A stretch of DNA of 64,000 nucleotides from Polytrichum commune (GCA_950295325.1 OX485803.1:8244001-8308000), one strand, 5' to 3'. Shown: positions 9,699-21,570, counted from the stretch's first letter. A program made the numbers and translations. The notes: a model not told the origin generated them from the letters alone.

Positions 9699-11312
9699 TG
9701 TGTTTGCATCGGGAGCCTACCAACATGCATGGAAATACAACAATTTCTATGCCCCAACGTGTACCTTTGTCACTTGAGTTGGATGTTGTCAGACTTAGTC
9801 CAACCAAGCTTATCCATCCTAAATTTGAGGAAGATGATAATTCGGAAACCAGTATTTGACATACAATCCTCAATGCGCATGACCTATGACCTCCCATTCT
9901 ACCCCTTTTGACCACTTGCTTCTCGGAAAGTAAAGTTCTAAGTGGTTGGGGGTCTGGTTGGCGGGGATAGTTCTAAGGCAAGCCGTCCCAATATTAGGTC
10001 ATCTTGTGGCAACATGAAGGGGAAGAAACATGAGATTGTTGGGTTTGTTGCTACAAAGGCAACAATTCTATTGGAGACGCCAACCACTTCGATGTCTTTG
10101 AAAGGTGTGGTTAATATTTCCATTTTAAATTTGAATGCTAAGTTGGATTGTAATGTTTGAAGACCAGAAGGTCTCTTGATGCTCAAGTCTTCATGAAATA
10201 GTTGTTTTGGGGGCAATTGAACAATTGATTCATGGAATATTGAAAAACTCAATTGGTAAATAACCAGATGCTTGACTCCTTTGATTAGGACAAGGGTTAG
10301 GGAATAATGCTCCTTTGTATTTGCGAATCACATTATAGATGGACAACCCCCAATTCCACACTACCATGAATGGTGTGGGTCATTCGTGACAAACAATTGC
10401 GTGCCATACTTAGTAGAATTTCAAAACACATTGAGTATGTACTTCCTATTTTGCTCTCTATTCATGATTGAATAAGTCTTTCCATTCCTACCAAGGACCA
10501 GGGGACCTCCCAATGCTCATTTCTATAAGGCATTACTTATGTATTCAATTTCATTGGCACCCTCTCTATTATGTCTTCTGTATAGATCAAGTGTCTATGA
10601 ATGTCACATTATTAGTAACCAAAATCTTAATACCCAAGAAATCTTTGAAGAAGTGTGTGGACTTGTGTCCCACGAAGCTATCAATGTGTGATTCCTATGT
10701 TGCTTATAGCTAAAGGCAATTCATTGCAACTGACTCTTTCTCCCCACAATGCAGGAGGTGGCGCATTAAATGATGTCTACAACTCTCAAGAGTTATTTTT
10801 CCTTTTTATTTTCTCAATCCCAATTCAATATCTTCTACATCAATTAAACTTTATGAAAGCTACATTTCTTGTTTTCCTTCAAGTCTAGGTTCAACAAACT
10901 CATCCGCTTCAAAGTTCTCATCCGATTCCAACACTGAAAGGTTTTTTCCTAGACAAAAGGCATGCAACTTTAGATATGGGGAACTAAGGTTTTCCTAGCC
11001 ACCAGGAGCTCTCCTAGTCCTTTGTTGATATATTATTAGTTTTACTCTAGGACTTTCCACGGACTTTCACTACTATTTATTTTTATTTTTATTTTCTTTA
11101 GTGTACATTCCATGATGCAATGCGCAAGCCGTGTTTGACATTTTATGAAAGAAACTTGTATTCCCTAAACTTCATTTATGATCTCCACATGCACTTCATT
11201 TCATATATTTTTATTTTGTATATACTTTATTTAAAGTTATATGAATGGGAAGATCTCCCAATGCTTTTAGAGTGTAGGCAAATTGTAGTTATCTTGAATC
11301 ATTTTAAATTAC
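9699..11312. other. Gene-free stretch, nothing recognised
   Basis: Open frames here are short and overlapping on both strands with no family signature. No repeat partner was noticed within the window. Confidence 0.4.
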
Positions 11313-11338
11313 ATATATATATATATATATATATATAT
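11313..11338. repeat. (TA)n microsatellite
   Basis: About 13 TA units. Confidence 0.95.
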
Positions 11339-11516
11339 TCTTAATAATTGTAGCATGTTTTAAAACTTGAGCTTATCTAACACGTCATTTTCTTTGGAAA
11401 TTGGTGATCATTTGGGACGGGGAGATCTTCTTATGTCCTTCCCTTGAGTGGGCCTTGAGTAGGCCCCCTCATGCCAAACCGTATCATAGTTTGGCATTGG
11501 GAGTCAAGCCTACTCC

Positions 11517-12133
11517 ACACTCAATAGTGCACATAATTGGGAGGACCTATATATTCAATCAAGGAATCAACAAGCATGCACTGCCAAGAACCATCAATAA
11601 CAACCAAATTGAAAATTGAACCTACCTTGATTTAGTTATGGTTATTAAAAGTGCAATTATTTTCATTATGTAATAGAGTACACGGATCCTCCCAATTGTG
11701 TTCATTATTGATGTGGAGTAGTTAATTCGATTTGAAGACATAGTCCAATCTCTTTTAAACATGTTTCTTTATGGTGTGTGTCATTTAATCCTTGCCTAGT
11801 CACACACCAATCAAATGTAAGCTATCCGGGTGTAATTTGATTACTTTCCTTAATCGAACGCATGTATTTGATTGATGTGTGGTTAGGTGAGGGCCAAAGA
11901 ACCAACACCATTTTAAAAAAAAACCACATGTCCCAAAGAAATGGGACTACGTCTTCACCTTTTATTCTATGAACTACTGCACACTCAATAACGAACACAA
12001 TGAAAAGAACTCATGTACACGAATCAACAAACATGCGCTTTTGATTACCATAACCAAGGCAAAGAGAGGTCCAATTTCCAATCCGAATTTTGGTCATGCA
12101 TCATCACCCACGATTTGCTAATGCATTAACACA
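11517..12133. mobile_element. MITE family 4: inverted (head-to-head) copies forming a long hairpin
   Basis: A minus-oriented copy (about 11605-11830) is followed by a plus-oriented copy (about 11863-12133), so the region can fold on itself over more than 200 bp with mismatches. Matched blocks include GAAGAC(A/G)TAGTCC at 11735 and its complement ending near 11957. The CACACACCAATCAAAT block near 11802 pairs with ATTTGATTGATGTGTGG near 11867. A further plus-oriented fragment (ATAATTGGGAGGACCTATAT) lies at 11530. The copies are diverged and the outer termini are lost. Confidence 0.7.
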
Positions 12134-12280
12134 AATTTCCATCATGTACATCTAATCATTCGGCTTGGTAGTAGAAAACGGAGGACATGAGCAACGAACC
12201 CAACCAAACCACACCCGCATGAATGCCTTAGGTAAGCCAATTAAGAAAAGTAAGGAACGAATAAGAGCTGCACACCTAAC

Positions 12281-12340
12281 CTTACCTTACCTTACCTTAC
12301 CTTACCTTACCTTACCATACCTTACCCTACCCTACCTTAA
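12281..12340. repeat. (CTTAC)n pentanucleotide array
   Basis: About twelve CTTAC units, decaying to CATAC and CCTAC at the right end. It is not the plant telomere repeat. Confidence 0.95.
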
Positions 12341-13060
12341 GAAGTAGTGGTACGGGTGGGAAAGCAGATGCAACACTTACACGGTGGTGGTGGAGCACAT
12401 TGGCTTGGCATGATGGGCACATGGAGTCCTTGTTGTTGATGATCAAAGCTCCAGGCAATCTACTGAACACTGCTCTCATGATGATGATGAGCCCCAAAAA
12501 GCAGTTCCGTTCAATTCAATCACCCCCCCTCCCTCACCCACTCAGGCCTTTTTGAGCAGCAAATCCGCACACAAATAAAGTGTGGGTCGTGGAACCAAGG
12601 AAGCAAGGAAGGAAGGAAGGGAGAGGGAACGCGAGAGAGGGAGGGAGGAGGGTCACAGCAGGGCAGGAGCCGGACAGCCCACGGCCCTTTTCTGCAGGCA
12701 GCTAGCTAGGCAGGCAGCGGACGGAAACAACCTAATTTGTCTTGTCCTCTCTCTCTCTTTCTCTCTCTATAAGGTGCACTAAAGGTGTGGCCGGGCCACG
12801 GAGCCAATCACGCCATGAGAGAGAGAGAGGGAGAGAGAGACTGGAGCCAATGAATTGGGTGGGGGGGGAGAAGGAGAACTGAGCGCTATTTACAGATGAA
12901 ACGGTTCAGTTACAGAAAGAACAGTTGAGAGGCTCAAGACATGGGGAGAATTATTACCCACCATTCTAGAGGAATCTAGGGAATATGCCTCAATTTCCAT
13001 AAAGGAAACCCTAGCCGGAAGATGCCAATACGTAGCTGCCGAGTATGCCCATATCTCCCC
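12341..13060. other. GC-richer low-complexity stretch
   Basis: Contains GGAAGGAAGG and GAGAGAGG purine tracts (12598-12652), a CT-rich run (12747-12768), a second GA tract (12816-12840) and short G runs. No gene or domain is seen. It resembles the microsatellite-rich block at 4.4-6.8 kb. Confidence 0.5.
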
Positions 13061-13291
13061 CGGTGATCGGGGAGATTTTGGGGCATAAGTTAATCGGTTG
13101 AGATCCTAGTGTTTGCAAGTCCAACCGGTTACATGTTGACATCCTTCGGTTTTCCTTTATTAAATTGGGGTATGTTCCATAGATTCCTCTAAAATGATCG
13201 GTAATTTTCCTGCAGTCTTGAACGTCAACCGGTGATTTCTCAAACTCAACCGGTTCATTTGTAACTAACTGCCGGTTCTCCCCGGCCACTG
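13061..13291 (-). mobile_element. hAT-type MITE (family 2), copy B
   Basis: In element orientation it begins CAGTGGCCGGGGAGAACCGG and ends TCTCCCCGATCACCG. It is the best-preserved copy of the family consensus, with three CCGGT boxes and the ATTACCGATCATTTTAGAGG core. The flanking 8-mers do not match convincingly, so the target duplication has decayed. The open frame across it is shared with other copies only through DNA similarity. Confidence 0.85.
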
Positions 13292-13303
13292 ATTCCAACA
13301 GAT

Positions 13304-13334
<31 letters not shown>

Positions 13335-13446
13335 AGAGATTTGCACTCAGGTTCGGGCCAACTACCGGATTCGGAACGTCCGATACCAAACGACCGCGAC
13401 TGTGCAATTAATGGTGGAAGCTATACTGCCGGGGGGGGGGGGGGGG
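13304..13446. repeat. (GA)n microsatellite and a 16-base G tract
   Basis: A GA run at 13304-13328 lies close to the end of the MITE at 13061-13291. It is followed by unrelated GC-rich sequence and an uninterrupted run of 16 G at 13431-13446. Confidence 0.9.
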
Positions 13447-13561
13447 CAGTCGGGTCCAGAAATCCCCGAGTCGGTTTTCAGGGCATCATTTAGGTGAGGA
13501 GTATGCGGGAATGGCGGCGCCATTTGACATGGCGCGACGTGGCATGGGATGAGGCTTACCT

Positions 13562-14109
13562 AAGGTGGACGTGCCTAATTCCAACACAGCCCATGATTTG
13601 GACACTCATAATTTGAGTGTCATGTGGTTAGATCTAGGAGGGCACAACTCAAAAAGACGTGTGTTCAATAGAGATTGGTTAATGGGTTTAACATATGCTA
13701 ACCATTCTAGGCACAATAGTCGACATGACATGAGAGTTACTTGAGGTGGACGTGTGCTTGATTCCAACATAACGATAATTTGGACACCTACAGTTGATTG
13801 TTATGTGGTTAGATCTAAGAGCGGACTCCAAATAAGGCGCGCATTCAAAATACTTTGGACTACAAGCTCAACATATGCTAACCGTTCTAGCTACAATAGT
13901 CAACATGATTGGAGGGGACCTATGTGACCACTCAATGATCTTCATTTTGGTAATATATATAAGATGTTCATATGAGCTTCAAAAATTATGAGGCAAATGA
14001 CAACATGCATAATTTGGATTTGCTAATCATCTTGTAGTGATTGCAAGTTTCATATACTACAAGAAGTGGGTGGAGAAAGAAAAGTATCCAAATCACACAT
14101 GTCTACCTT
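13562..14109 (+). mobile_element. MITE family 4, complete copy with internal tandem duplication
   Basis: It starts AAGGTGGACGTGCCTAATTC and ends ACACATGTCTACCTT, an inverted terminus of about 12 bp. The first part is tandemly duplicated with a period of about 181 bp. GGTGGACGTG occurs near 13564 and 13745, and AACATATGCTAACC(A/G)TTCTAG occurs twice. It is longer than single copies at 32.8 and 37.0 kb for that reason. It has no coding capacity. Confidence 0.8.
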
Positions 14110-16656
14110 ATGCATCAAGTCTTTGGATCAAACTCCTGGTCTGTTGGCTAACTCATACAAGGGCCACACCGGAGGGTCTAGCCCGGCCGGTGCGCCCCCC
14201 CCCCCTCCCCCGCGGAGCTGGTGCCGCCCATCTAGGGTGGATGGGACAAGCTCCTATCCAACACTAGCTGGACCCCCTAATATGGCTAGTTTATCATAAA
14301 TTCTCTTAATTTTTTCTTAAGGTTGAACTCAACATTCTCAAACAATGATGTTGGGCTATTTAAATCGGCTTTTTAGCTCGTCTTATTAGGATTGGTAGGC
14401 CAAGCTAGCCTCGCATAGATGAATGTAGGATTCAGAGTGGCATGTCCTAGGGCACACCTTATTTTAGATCCTGAAGTTATATTTAGAAACTTGGGAACCC
14501 AACTTTCAAGAATTAAACATTAGGCTCCCATGCACGATAAGCTAGCATGCCCCCTAATAAGAATTGCTCTCAAAGAGGGACCAAGCTTGGTGTTTGGTAC
14601 CTCTCTGAGGTACTTTGCACACAACTCTATTGAATGCAATTTTAACCCTAACCCTACATGCATGAGTGACCATTTTTGGCCTCTTCCTCACATCAACAAG
14701 CTGGCAGTTGGGAAAATCTTATGATGCGTGGTCAAGGCTTGACGTTTAGTCGAGCTCATCCCCATCACAATGAGCCTACTTATTCATTTCTCAATGGATT
14801 GCCAAAGTTGGGGTCACCATTACTTTTCTAGTGTAATCAATAACAAAGAATATTGTTACAAGTGACATGTTTGATGCATATGGTGTTTTCTACTTGCATC
14901 TTTTCATTGACATGACATGTTATGGTTTAAAGGCAATAAACTTATGACAAAAAAACTCTACCTAAAGATGACATATTTACATTATGAGGTATTTTCAAAT
15001 CTTAGTCAACCCTTTTTAAAACAATCAAGTAAATGTATTTGGAATAATTCCAAACACCAAGCAATAGGTTGGTGTATTTATCCTTTGTGATCGACATTGT
15101 CTTGAGAGGTTTCCCCATAGACCTAGAACAACATTCAATTTTATAGTCAATTTTTGAACCCTCATGCATCAAAGGATTCAGAAGATTCAATGGTCTCGGC
15201 TTTCTACTTTTTAAGAGTGATTCAAATGAGGGTCACACATGTCACGCCATGGAGGCAAAACTTGCAAAAAAATGACGCAAACTAGTAGTTTGGATAGAAA
15301 ACCTAGGTAAGGTGTGTGGCTCTATTGTGGCTACTTTTAGCTCCACATGCATTTTTGGCCATTGGATTAGCTCGATAATTGTCTCCTGTAGTGAGCATGT
15401 GTGGATCACAATGATGGCCATGCCAAGAATTTGGAATGAAAGTAGGGCTGCAAATGTTATAAGACTCCAAATTCACAAGGAGATAGTAAATGGACTACTA
15501 CTTATCTTCCATTTAATGATCCAAGAGATTGTAAATCATAAATTCACATCCATAAAACTTAAACCACCCTCCGAATTGTATTCACTGCCTCTTGAACCTA
15601 AAACGATATTCATATTGCGAATACCTAGTCCAATCTCATCGCAACACTTATCTTTTGGATGTTTGCTCTTAACCACAAAATTCTTGGGGGGTTCCAAACC
15701 AAAATAAAGATGTATCACAAAGTATGAGTCAAGAGTTTATTTGAAGTTGACATACAAAAGAAAGTCGCGGTAGCTCAATTGAAACTTATGTTCATTCTAT
15801 CCAAGTAACATGTTTGCAATGCTAAACATTTCCAAGAAAGAAATTAAAGTTATCTTTCCAATTCAACATGAGTTTTGGTTGGGAGTTGGTTGTTTTGCTT
15901 ACAAAGATATAGTCAGTGTGTAGGTTTGAACAAAGAGCATTCTAATTCTTATATCAGTTCATTTCAGACCGAACTCAGTTTAACATTTCCTGACATGACC
16001 AAAATGAGTTTGACCCTCATTGAACCAATACAAAAATTTATATATACAAACCTCCACATCGACTCCAAGGATGCACCCAAAACATACCAAACATGAAAAA
16101 CAATATATGCAAAAAAACCAACTCCTGACCAAAACTCCGGTTTCACAATAAACGTATACCTACTAACTCTATACACTATCTCCATTTTCACACAATCTAG
16201 TCGAGGGACTAGCAATTTGTTTGGGTTCGAAACACTTTGTGATATAAATACCTAGTCGGGCGGTTGTCGAAATTGTCTAATGATTAGACCGGGGTCCAAA
16301 ACCCTACCTACGGTTGCACATGACTCGGGAGGCCCAACCAACGAGGGAGTAGGGAAGGGAAGGGAAGGGAAGCTTAAGTACTTAGTGGCATCATCTGGCA
16401 AGTGAAAGGAAAGTGAAGAGTGAGGTGTACCCGAGGCGATGATGGCCTTGCAGCCAGCCATGGAGCTTTTCCATACCTATGCCAACTTCAAGTATGAGGA
16501 CCTAGCCAGTCTCCACATGGGGCCCCAAGCCTGAGAAGAAAGGTACATGAACCATTCAGGTTTATTTTTATTTCTATTTTTTGAAAAAGTAAAATAAAAA
16601 TGCAACATTCTCTAGGTATGCAGTAGGAAACGTGGTTACCAACACCATCCTTATAA
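14110..16656. other. Gene-free stretch with minor repeats
   Basis: A C-rich tract (11 C, 14195-14205) sits in a short GC-rich patch. A 60-bp block at about 14357-14418 (AGGCCAAGCTAGCCTCGCAT) recurs inverted at about 31553-31612. The plus-strand open frame at 15312-15707 (131 codons) and its minus-strand shadow show no domain I recognise. A GGGAA pentamer run lies at 16353-16371. Confidence 0.4.
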
Positions 16657-17032
16657 GGGTTGGTTTAGACTGCGGTGGAGAAGTGCATTGGTCGGTCAAG
16701 AACTGTAGCCCAAGACAAGGTTATTTTGAGGCAGCAGTTGGTACGGCGGACATGATGGAAGAAAAAACATAGTTAAACAATGTCTCAAGTTGGAGTTCTC
16801 TTAAAGTCAAGTTTCTTGTGTGAGGGTTTGAGGTTGCCCAAGAAACTTGACCTCCGGAGAATTCCTTTCGCCAAAAGTGTTGCCATGTTGCCTAGAAATG
16901 TTGGCCAACCATGTCATTTTTCATCCATGCTAGAAGTTCTCCACCGGTCGTGTAAACCCCAGTCTGAAGAACCCAATTCGTAGCCAATCATATTGCTCCA
17001 GTGCACTTCTTCACCGTAGTCTAAACCCACCC
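16657..17032. mobile_element. Tourist-like MITE (PIF/Harbinger type), TAA TSD
   Basis: The 376-bp element starts GGGTTGGTTTAGACTGCGGT. Read from the right it starts GGGTGGGTTTAGACTACGGT, and the inverted match extends to about 35 bp with four mismatches. It is flanked on both sides by TAA (16654-16656 and 17033-17035). Long TIRs beginning GGG with TAA duplications are the Tourist signature. The interior shows no transposase and one short meaningless open frame. No second copy was noticed in the window. Confidence 0.88.
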
Positions 17033-17237
17033 TAAGACTATGATGGGTCTAGTTTGGGTGTTTAACAAAGCATTTGTTTGGGACATCCTTGGGAGATGAA
17101 GTCTTCATCAAGAGCAGGAGCCATGTGCGTGCAGAATCCCTTATCAAAACCTTTGTATACCAAAATTTCATTATTGAACCGAACATTGTAGATATAATCA
17201 ATTAATGTACACTAGATAATAGTATATTGTATGTTCC

Positions 17238-18430
17238 TAGGGGGTCCACTCTTGATATCACCTACAAGTTAGTGTGAGTGCAAAAAAGGGTATTATTTCA
17301 GGCATTACGTAGAACGTTCACAATAGACAAAAGGGGGGGGGGGGAGGAGTTTGGTTTTTTTTTCTTTTGTTTGCAAATAAAAAGGGTGCTCGTAATTTCA
17401 ACATAGAGGTAAATGTACAAAGGGGGTCCTAAAGATTAGAGAAAACATTCGTACACAGTTCATGGACATATGTTATGGTGTCAGATGATTCTAAGTTATA
17501 CCTATGGATAAGAAAAACTTCAAGAACTTTCTCAATGAAAAGTGAAAATGGATTTTATACATAATAAAGACTTCCTTTTTCGTGAGTCAAATTTTGTGAT
17601 CTAGTGGAAGCATAAGGCATATATGAGTCTATTATCTAGTGTACCATATGTTTGGACCCAAGGGGTAGACTCTTCATTGGAAACCTAAATGATGTGCATA
17701 GGGCACTATGATATTTATAAGGAAAAACAAATGTATACATACTAACAACATACTACAAAATGGGTCATGTATTTGAATTAAGATTTTCAATTTAATGTGA
17801 TAAAATGCCTCCAATATATATATATATATATACACTTTTTAAAAGAAATTGAAATTAAATAGGTTTTTTATTATCATAAAATCCACTTTCACTTTTCAAT
17901 GAGAAAGTTGTTGAACATTTCTCATCCATAGCGTGCAACTCATTGATTGCAACAAAGAAACAAAGACAAGAGCACAATAACTTAGTCACAATCCGGAGGA
18001 CAAAACTCAAGGGAGCTCATGAGCACTCCTTAAGCAATTCAAAAGCCTCCAATTTGTAAAATCTTAGAACCCAAGTGCAAACCCTAACAAGAATGAACAT
18101 GGTAGTCCTTGATGACTCTTACCATATGACAACAATGGATGAAAACATGATCTTGATGAAACTAACATACTTGTTATCAATATTTTCTAAAAACCTTAGG
18201 ACCCTTTTTGTACATCTACCTTTACTTCCAAACTCTTCATAACTTCTTTTTTTAATGCACACACTAGAGTAAAATAATACCTCTCCTTACGTATGATAAG
18301 TATAATAATGCCTCAAACAATACCCCTTCTTACACTCACGCTAGTTTGTATGAGACATGAAGTCCTGGGGATGGACTCTTAATACCACATACACACTAAT
18401 GTGAGCATAAGAAGCGGTATTGGCCAAAAC
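17238..18430. mobile_element. Nested long-TIR elements (family 6, GGGGTCCACTCTT arms)
   Basis: Arms related to GGGGTCCACTCTTGATATCA occur in plus orientation near 17240, 17655 and 18368 and in minus orientation near 18290-18360. Inner arm blocks such as GTGAGTG, GGGTATTATTTC and AGGCATTA are inverted between 17275 and about 18330. TTCTCAATGAAAAGTGAAAA near 17530 is inverted at about 17890-17910. The simplest reading is one element inserted into or duplicated next to another. A related single element is at 53978-54506. A 12-base G tract (17333-17344) and a (TA)n tract (17814-17832) lie inside. Confidence 0.6.
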
Positions 18431-18439
18431 CCTACCTTC

Positions 18440-18674
18440 TATTGTAAGCAACTTGTGATGTAATATTGTCATGAATGATTGAAATTTACATGAAAGATCA
18501 CTTGGTAAGTGACAGTGATTGCAACACTGGGAATGTATAATCTCCCCAAAAATTGCAAGGAATGCCAATATTGTTGGTTTAACAATTAGTGTTGGTGACA
18601 CTATACTGTAGTTTACAACTAGTATTGAGCAAGACAATTAGAATTGGTGACACTAAATTTCATATTTAGTGTAG
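18440..18674 (-). mobile_element. MITE family 5 (CTACACT termini), partial copy
   Basis: Read on the minus strand it starts CTACACTAAATATGAAATTT, followed by AGTGTCACCAA twice. It aligns with 33310-33580 over about 240 bp, including CATTCATGACAATATTACAT. The other terminus is not identified. Confidence 0.6.
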
Positions 18675-19664
18675 TTGTTCTCGTGAAGAAATATAAAATT
18701 GTCGACTTCAAGGATCTTTTTGACCAAGCCATTTCATGTGGATTTTTTTATTTTTTGAATATTTTAGGGGGGGGGAACGTGTGAGAATAGGCTTTGCCTT
18801 GTTGTCCAACATGTTGGAGTGTGTTTATCCTCACAATTACCCATTTTCAATGTGGCATGAGTGAATTTAGCATGTTGAGGACATCATAAATGATAATTAA
18901 GAAACGGCGACCTAGAAGGGCATCATTCGAGACCTTTAAACCAATGTTAACTGTGACACTTATACCATAGGTTGTTAGTCAGTCCGACACAACATAATTC
19001 TAAAATTAATAGTTTAATTTTTTGAAAATAATAGACACAAGTTGTCATAATCAATTTAATTCACCTTACACTTTTGATGAAATATGGTAAATTTTCACTC
19101 TACACAAGCTTATGTAGAAAAGAGGCGCTCATAACCGATTACTTAAGATATTTTGTGCCAGATCTAGAGAAGTATAAGGCATTGCAATTTGTTCCCGTGT
19201 AGGAAGATAAAAATTAGGATGATTGCAAAAATAAAATTGTAATTCTATATTTAAATTGAAATTACTGTGAAATTTTGATGCCAAAAGTTGTTCCGATCAT
19301 ATTGTCAATGTCAAAGTCTGCCATAACCGCTCATTCCTCCTCAATTTAGCATTCAAACTAGGAACATGTGTCATGGCACTATTGGGTCTTGCTCGACTGG
19401 AATTTAGTGCCCAACCTGATCAAAACTATGGCACCCTATAGGTTTTCAATGAGGTTTTGATCAAGAATAGGCACCTCTACTCTAGTGTGAATAATCCACT
19501 ATGAGGTACTTCATGGAGGATGTGTTCACATTATATTCCAAGTCATCCTAAGTCATCACAAAGAATAGGAGTTAACATGAAATTGCAAAACTATGTACTA
19601 AGAACTTAGTCTATATGTTTAATACATTTTCGGACTTGAATTCCACATAGAAGATGCACCTTTG
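18675..19664. other. Gene-free AT-rich stretch
   Basis: No gene, domain or clear repeat partner is seen. There is a 9-base G run near 18767. Confidence 0.4.
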
Positions 19665-20160
19665 GAATTGTGTCCAACTAGAGAAGTCAGTACATGAAAC
19701 AAAGTACTATGTCCAAGAATAATTTTGTGATTTGAAAAAATTATGCAAAAAGATATGAACGAATTTCAGCAAGCATTTTCAAAAACTGAGGAGGTTTGAA
19801 GAGAAAATGTGAAGAAAACCTTTCTTGGAGTTGTGTTAAACTAAGAAAACATGACAGTTAAATATAGTACCACCTCCAATAAACAAAAATGCAACTTAAA
19901 GTTTTTATACAAAGGGTACGGACAAATACATACAAGAAGAATACTGAGACTTCATCTCTCGAGTTTAGATGTCCCAGGTGGATTGTGGACACCTTATGAG
20001 AAGGAATTGCATACTAAAACATACTAGCAATGCAATGTGTAATGTGAACACCTTATACTTATTGATTGCATATATGTAAACTAGTTGGAATTGTGAGAAA
20101 GTCATAGGATTTTTTGAAATTTTGCTTTTCAAGTGCCGGACCGGCTTTCAACCTACGGTA
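19665..20160 (+). repeat. Dispersed repeat, copy 1 (partner 46769-47383)
   Basis: Starts GAATTGTGTCCAACT and is collinear with 46769-47383. Shared blocks in order are GATATGAACGAATTTCA, GGAGGTTTGAAGA, GGAGTTGTGTT, ACATACAAGA and TGTGAACACCTTATAC. Both end in a CCGG(A)..GGCTTT...CCTACGGT block. The copies are diverged with indels. No termini or coding signals are recognised. Confidence 0.6.
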
Positions 20161-20904
20161 CTACATTTTATGGAGAAGAGAACCTGGATCTTTGATGTAA
20201 CCTTGGTACCTTCACCTCCATGTACCTCAGGTGATATATTTCTAGGGGGCTCATGGCCGACCCTTCAGTTTTTGACTTTGTAAAACCCATATATCACACG
20301 GTTCACTCCAACCTCTTTAGAATGCCATGTTTGGGAAACGAGAAACCATTGCATTATCGAGGTGTCACATAGTCATCAATATGACAAATTAGACCTCTTT
20401 GCCATAATGATACGTTGCTTCACGAAAACACATATTACATATTTTGCAAAGACCAAGTTCCGCAACTCTCTTGACCTCCACCTGGGTGTAGTGGTTGGCA
20501 TGCATAGCCAAAACATATATACCCTATAGAGTTTCCCTTATGATTCAATCTTCGATAGTTGGACAAATGTTGCAGATGTCCATGGCCGTTGTGGCCTTAT
20601 GCGTAGAATGCTCGAACGTTAGCATGTTTTGCATGTACAACATCATACAAAAGCTAGACTAGCAAGCATAACATCAGAGGTTCAATTGCCATGTTTTGGG
20701 GCATCTCTATAAGCCCACTTTGTTTCCATCAATTTGGCAACTCTAATGAACTCAATTGTTAATGTCAATAAATATATTGCACTTAAAACTTCGACTCTTT
20801 TGCACAACGTGCACTCATTTTCTACATTGTAGCCTTTGTTTGGTGTTTGATGGGCAGGTTGTGTGTTGCAGATGGCAATACGAAGAACTCCATGGTCATC
20901 ACAC

Positions 20905-21280
20905 TTAGACCCCTTATTATCTTTGTTGTTTGTATAGATTTTGAACTCATTTCAACATCAGCGTGTGTGTTTGTGTGTGGTATTGCAAATAAAATCTAGT
21001 AGGTAAGAGCTAACACCACTCATTGCTCCAACTAGTGGGATATGGCATCATGGCCATGATCAATGGATGGAATTTGGCGATTTAGGCCTCATTCCATCCC
21101 ATTTAATATACAAGTGCCATTCCTTCTTCTTCTTTTTGATATTTTTGGCTAAAATTTGCCTACAAAGAAAGGTTGACTTAGACCCCTCATTCTATTTGTT
21201 GTTGTATAAAATTTGAGCTCATTTCAACATCGGAGTTTGTGTTTGTGTGTTGTTTTGCATATAGAAAGGGCGTATAGTTT
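20905..21280 (+). repeat. Two-unit direct duplication, spacing about 270 bp
   Basis: A block with CTTAGACCCCT, TTTGTTGTTTGTAT, GAACTCATTTCAACATC and GTGTTTGTGTG near 20905-21000 recurs near 21178-21270 in the same orientation. The intervening sequence is unrelated. The duplicated blocks contain GTTTGTGTG simple repeats. Confidence 0.65.
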
Positions 21281-21499
21281 GAATTTGGTTGCCACATTGC
21301 TCTTCAAAATCAAGATAAGATGCCATATGAGCACTCCAAACAACAATTAGTTGCCATTCTACTAGGCATGATTTTTAGGTACTAGCCAGATTACCTTAGT
21401 GCATGGCAAATTGTCGCATGCTTTTAACTTTATTTTAATAAAGACCATCACCAACATTTTTACACGTTTTTTATTATGTTAGTAGCCAAATGTATGGGT

Positions 21500-21570
21500 A
21501 TTCACGTCCAATCAACACAAGACATGGTCTTCGAATCATATCATGTCCTCCAACATTTGTGTTTCTAGGA
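21500..21570 (+). repeat. Short dispersed repeat shared with 24548-24610
   Basis: GGTATTCACGTCCAATCAAC, then ACAAGA, a TCTTCG/TCTTTGG block and CATG(T/G)CCTCC, occurs in the same order at both places. Function unknown. A 13-base G tract follows at 21961-21973. Confidence 0.5.

Noticed and set aside
12281-12340. Possible interstitial telomere
   Set aside because: The unit is CTTAC, not CCCTAAA or TTTAGGG, so it is a simple pentanucleotide array.
15312-15707. 131-codon plus-strand open frame
   Set aside because: Opposite strand is equally open, no domain recognised; not enough to call a gene.
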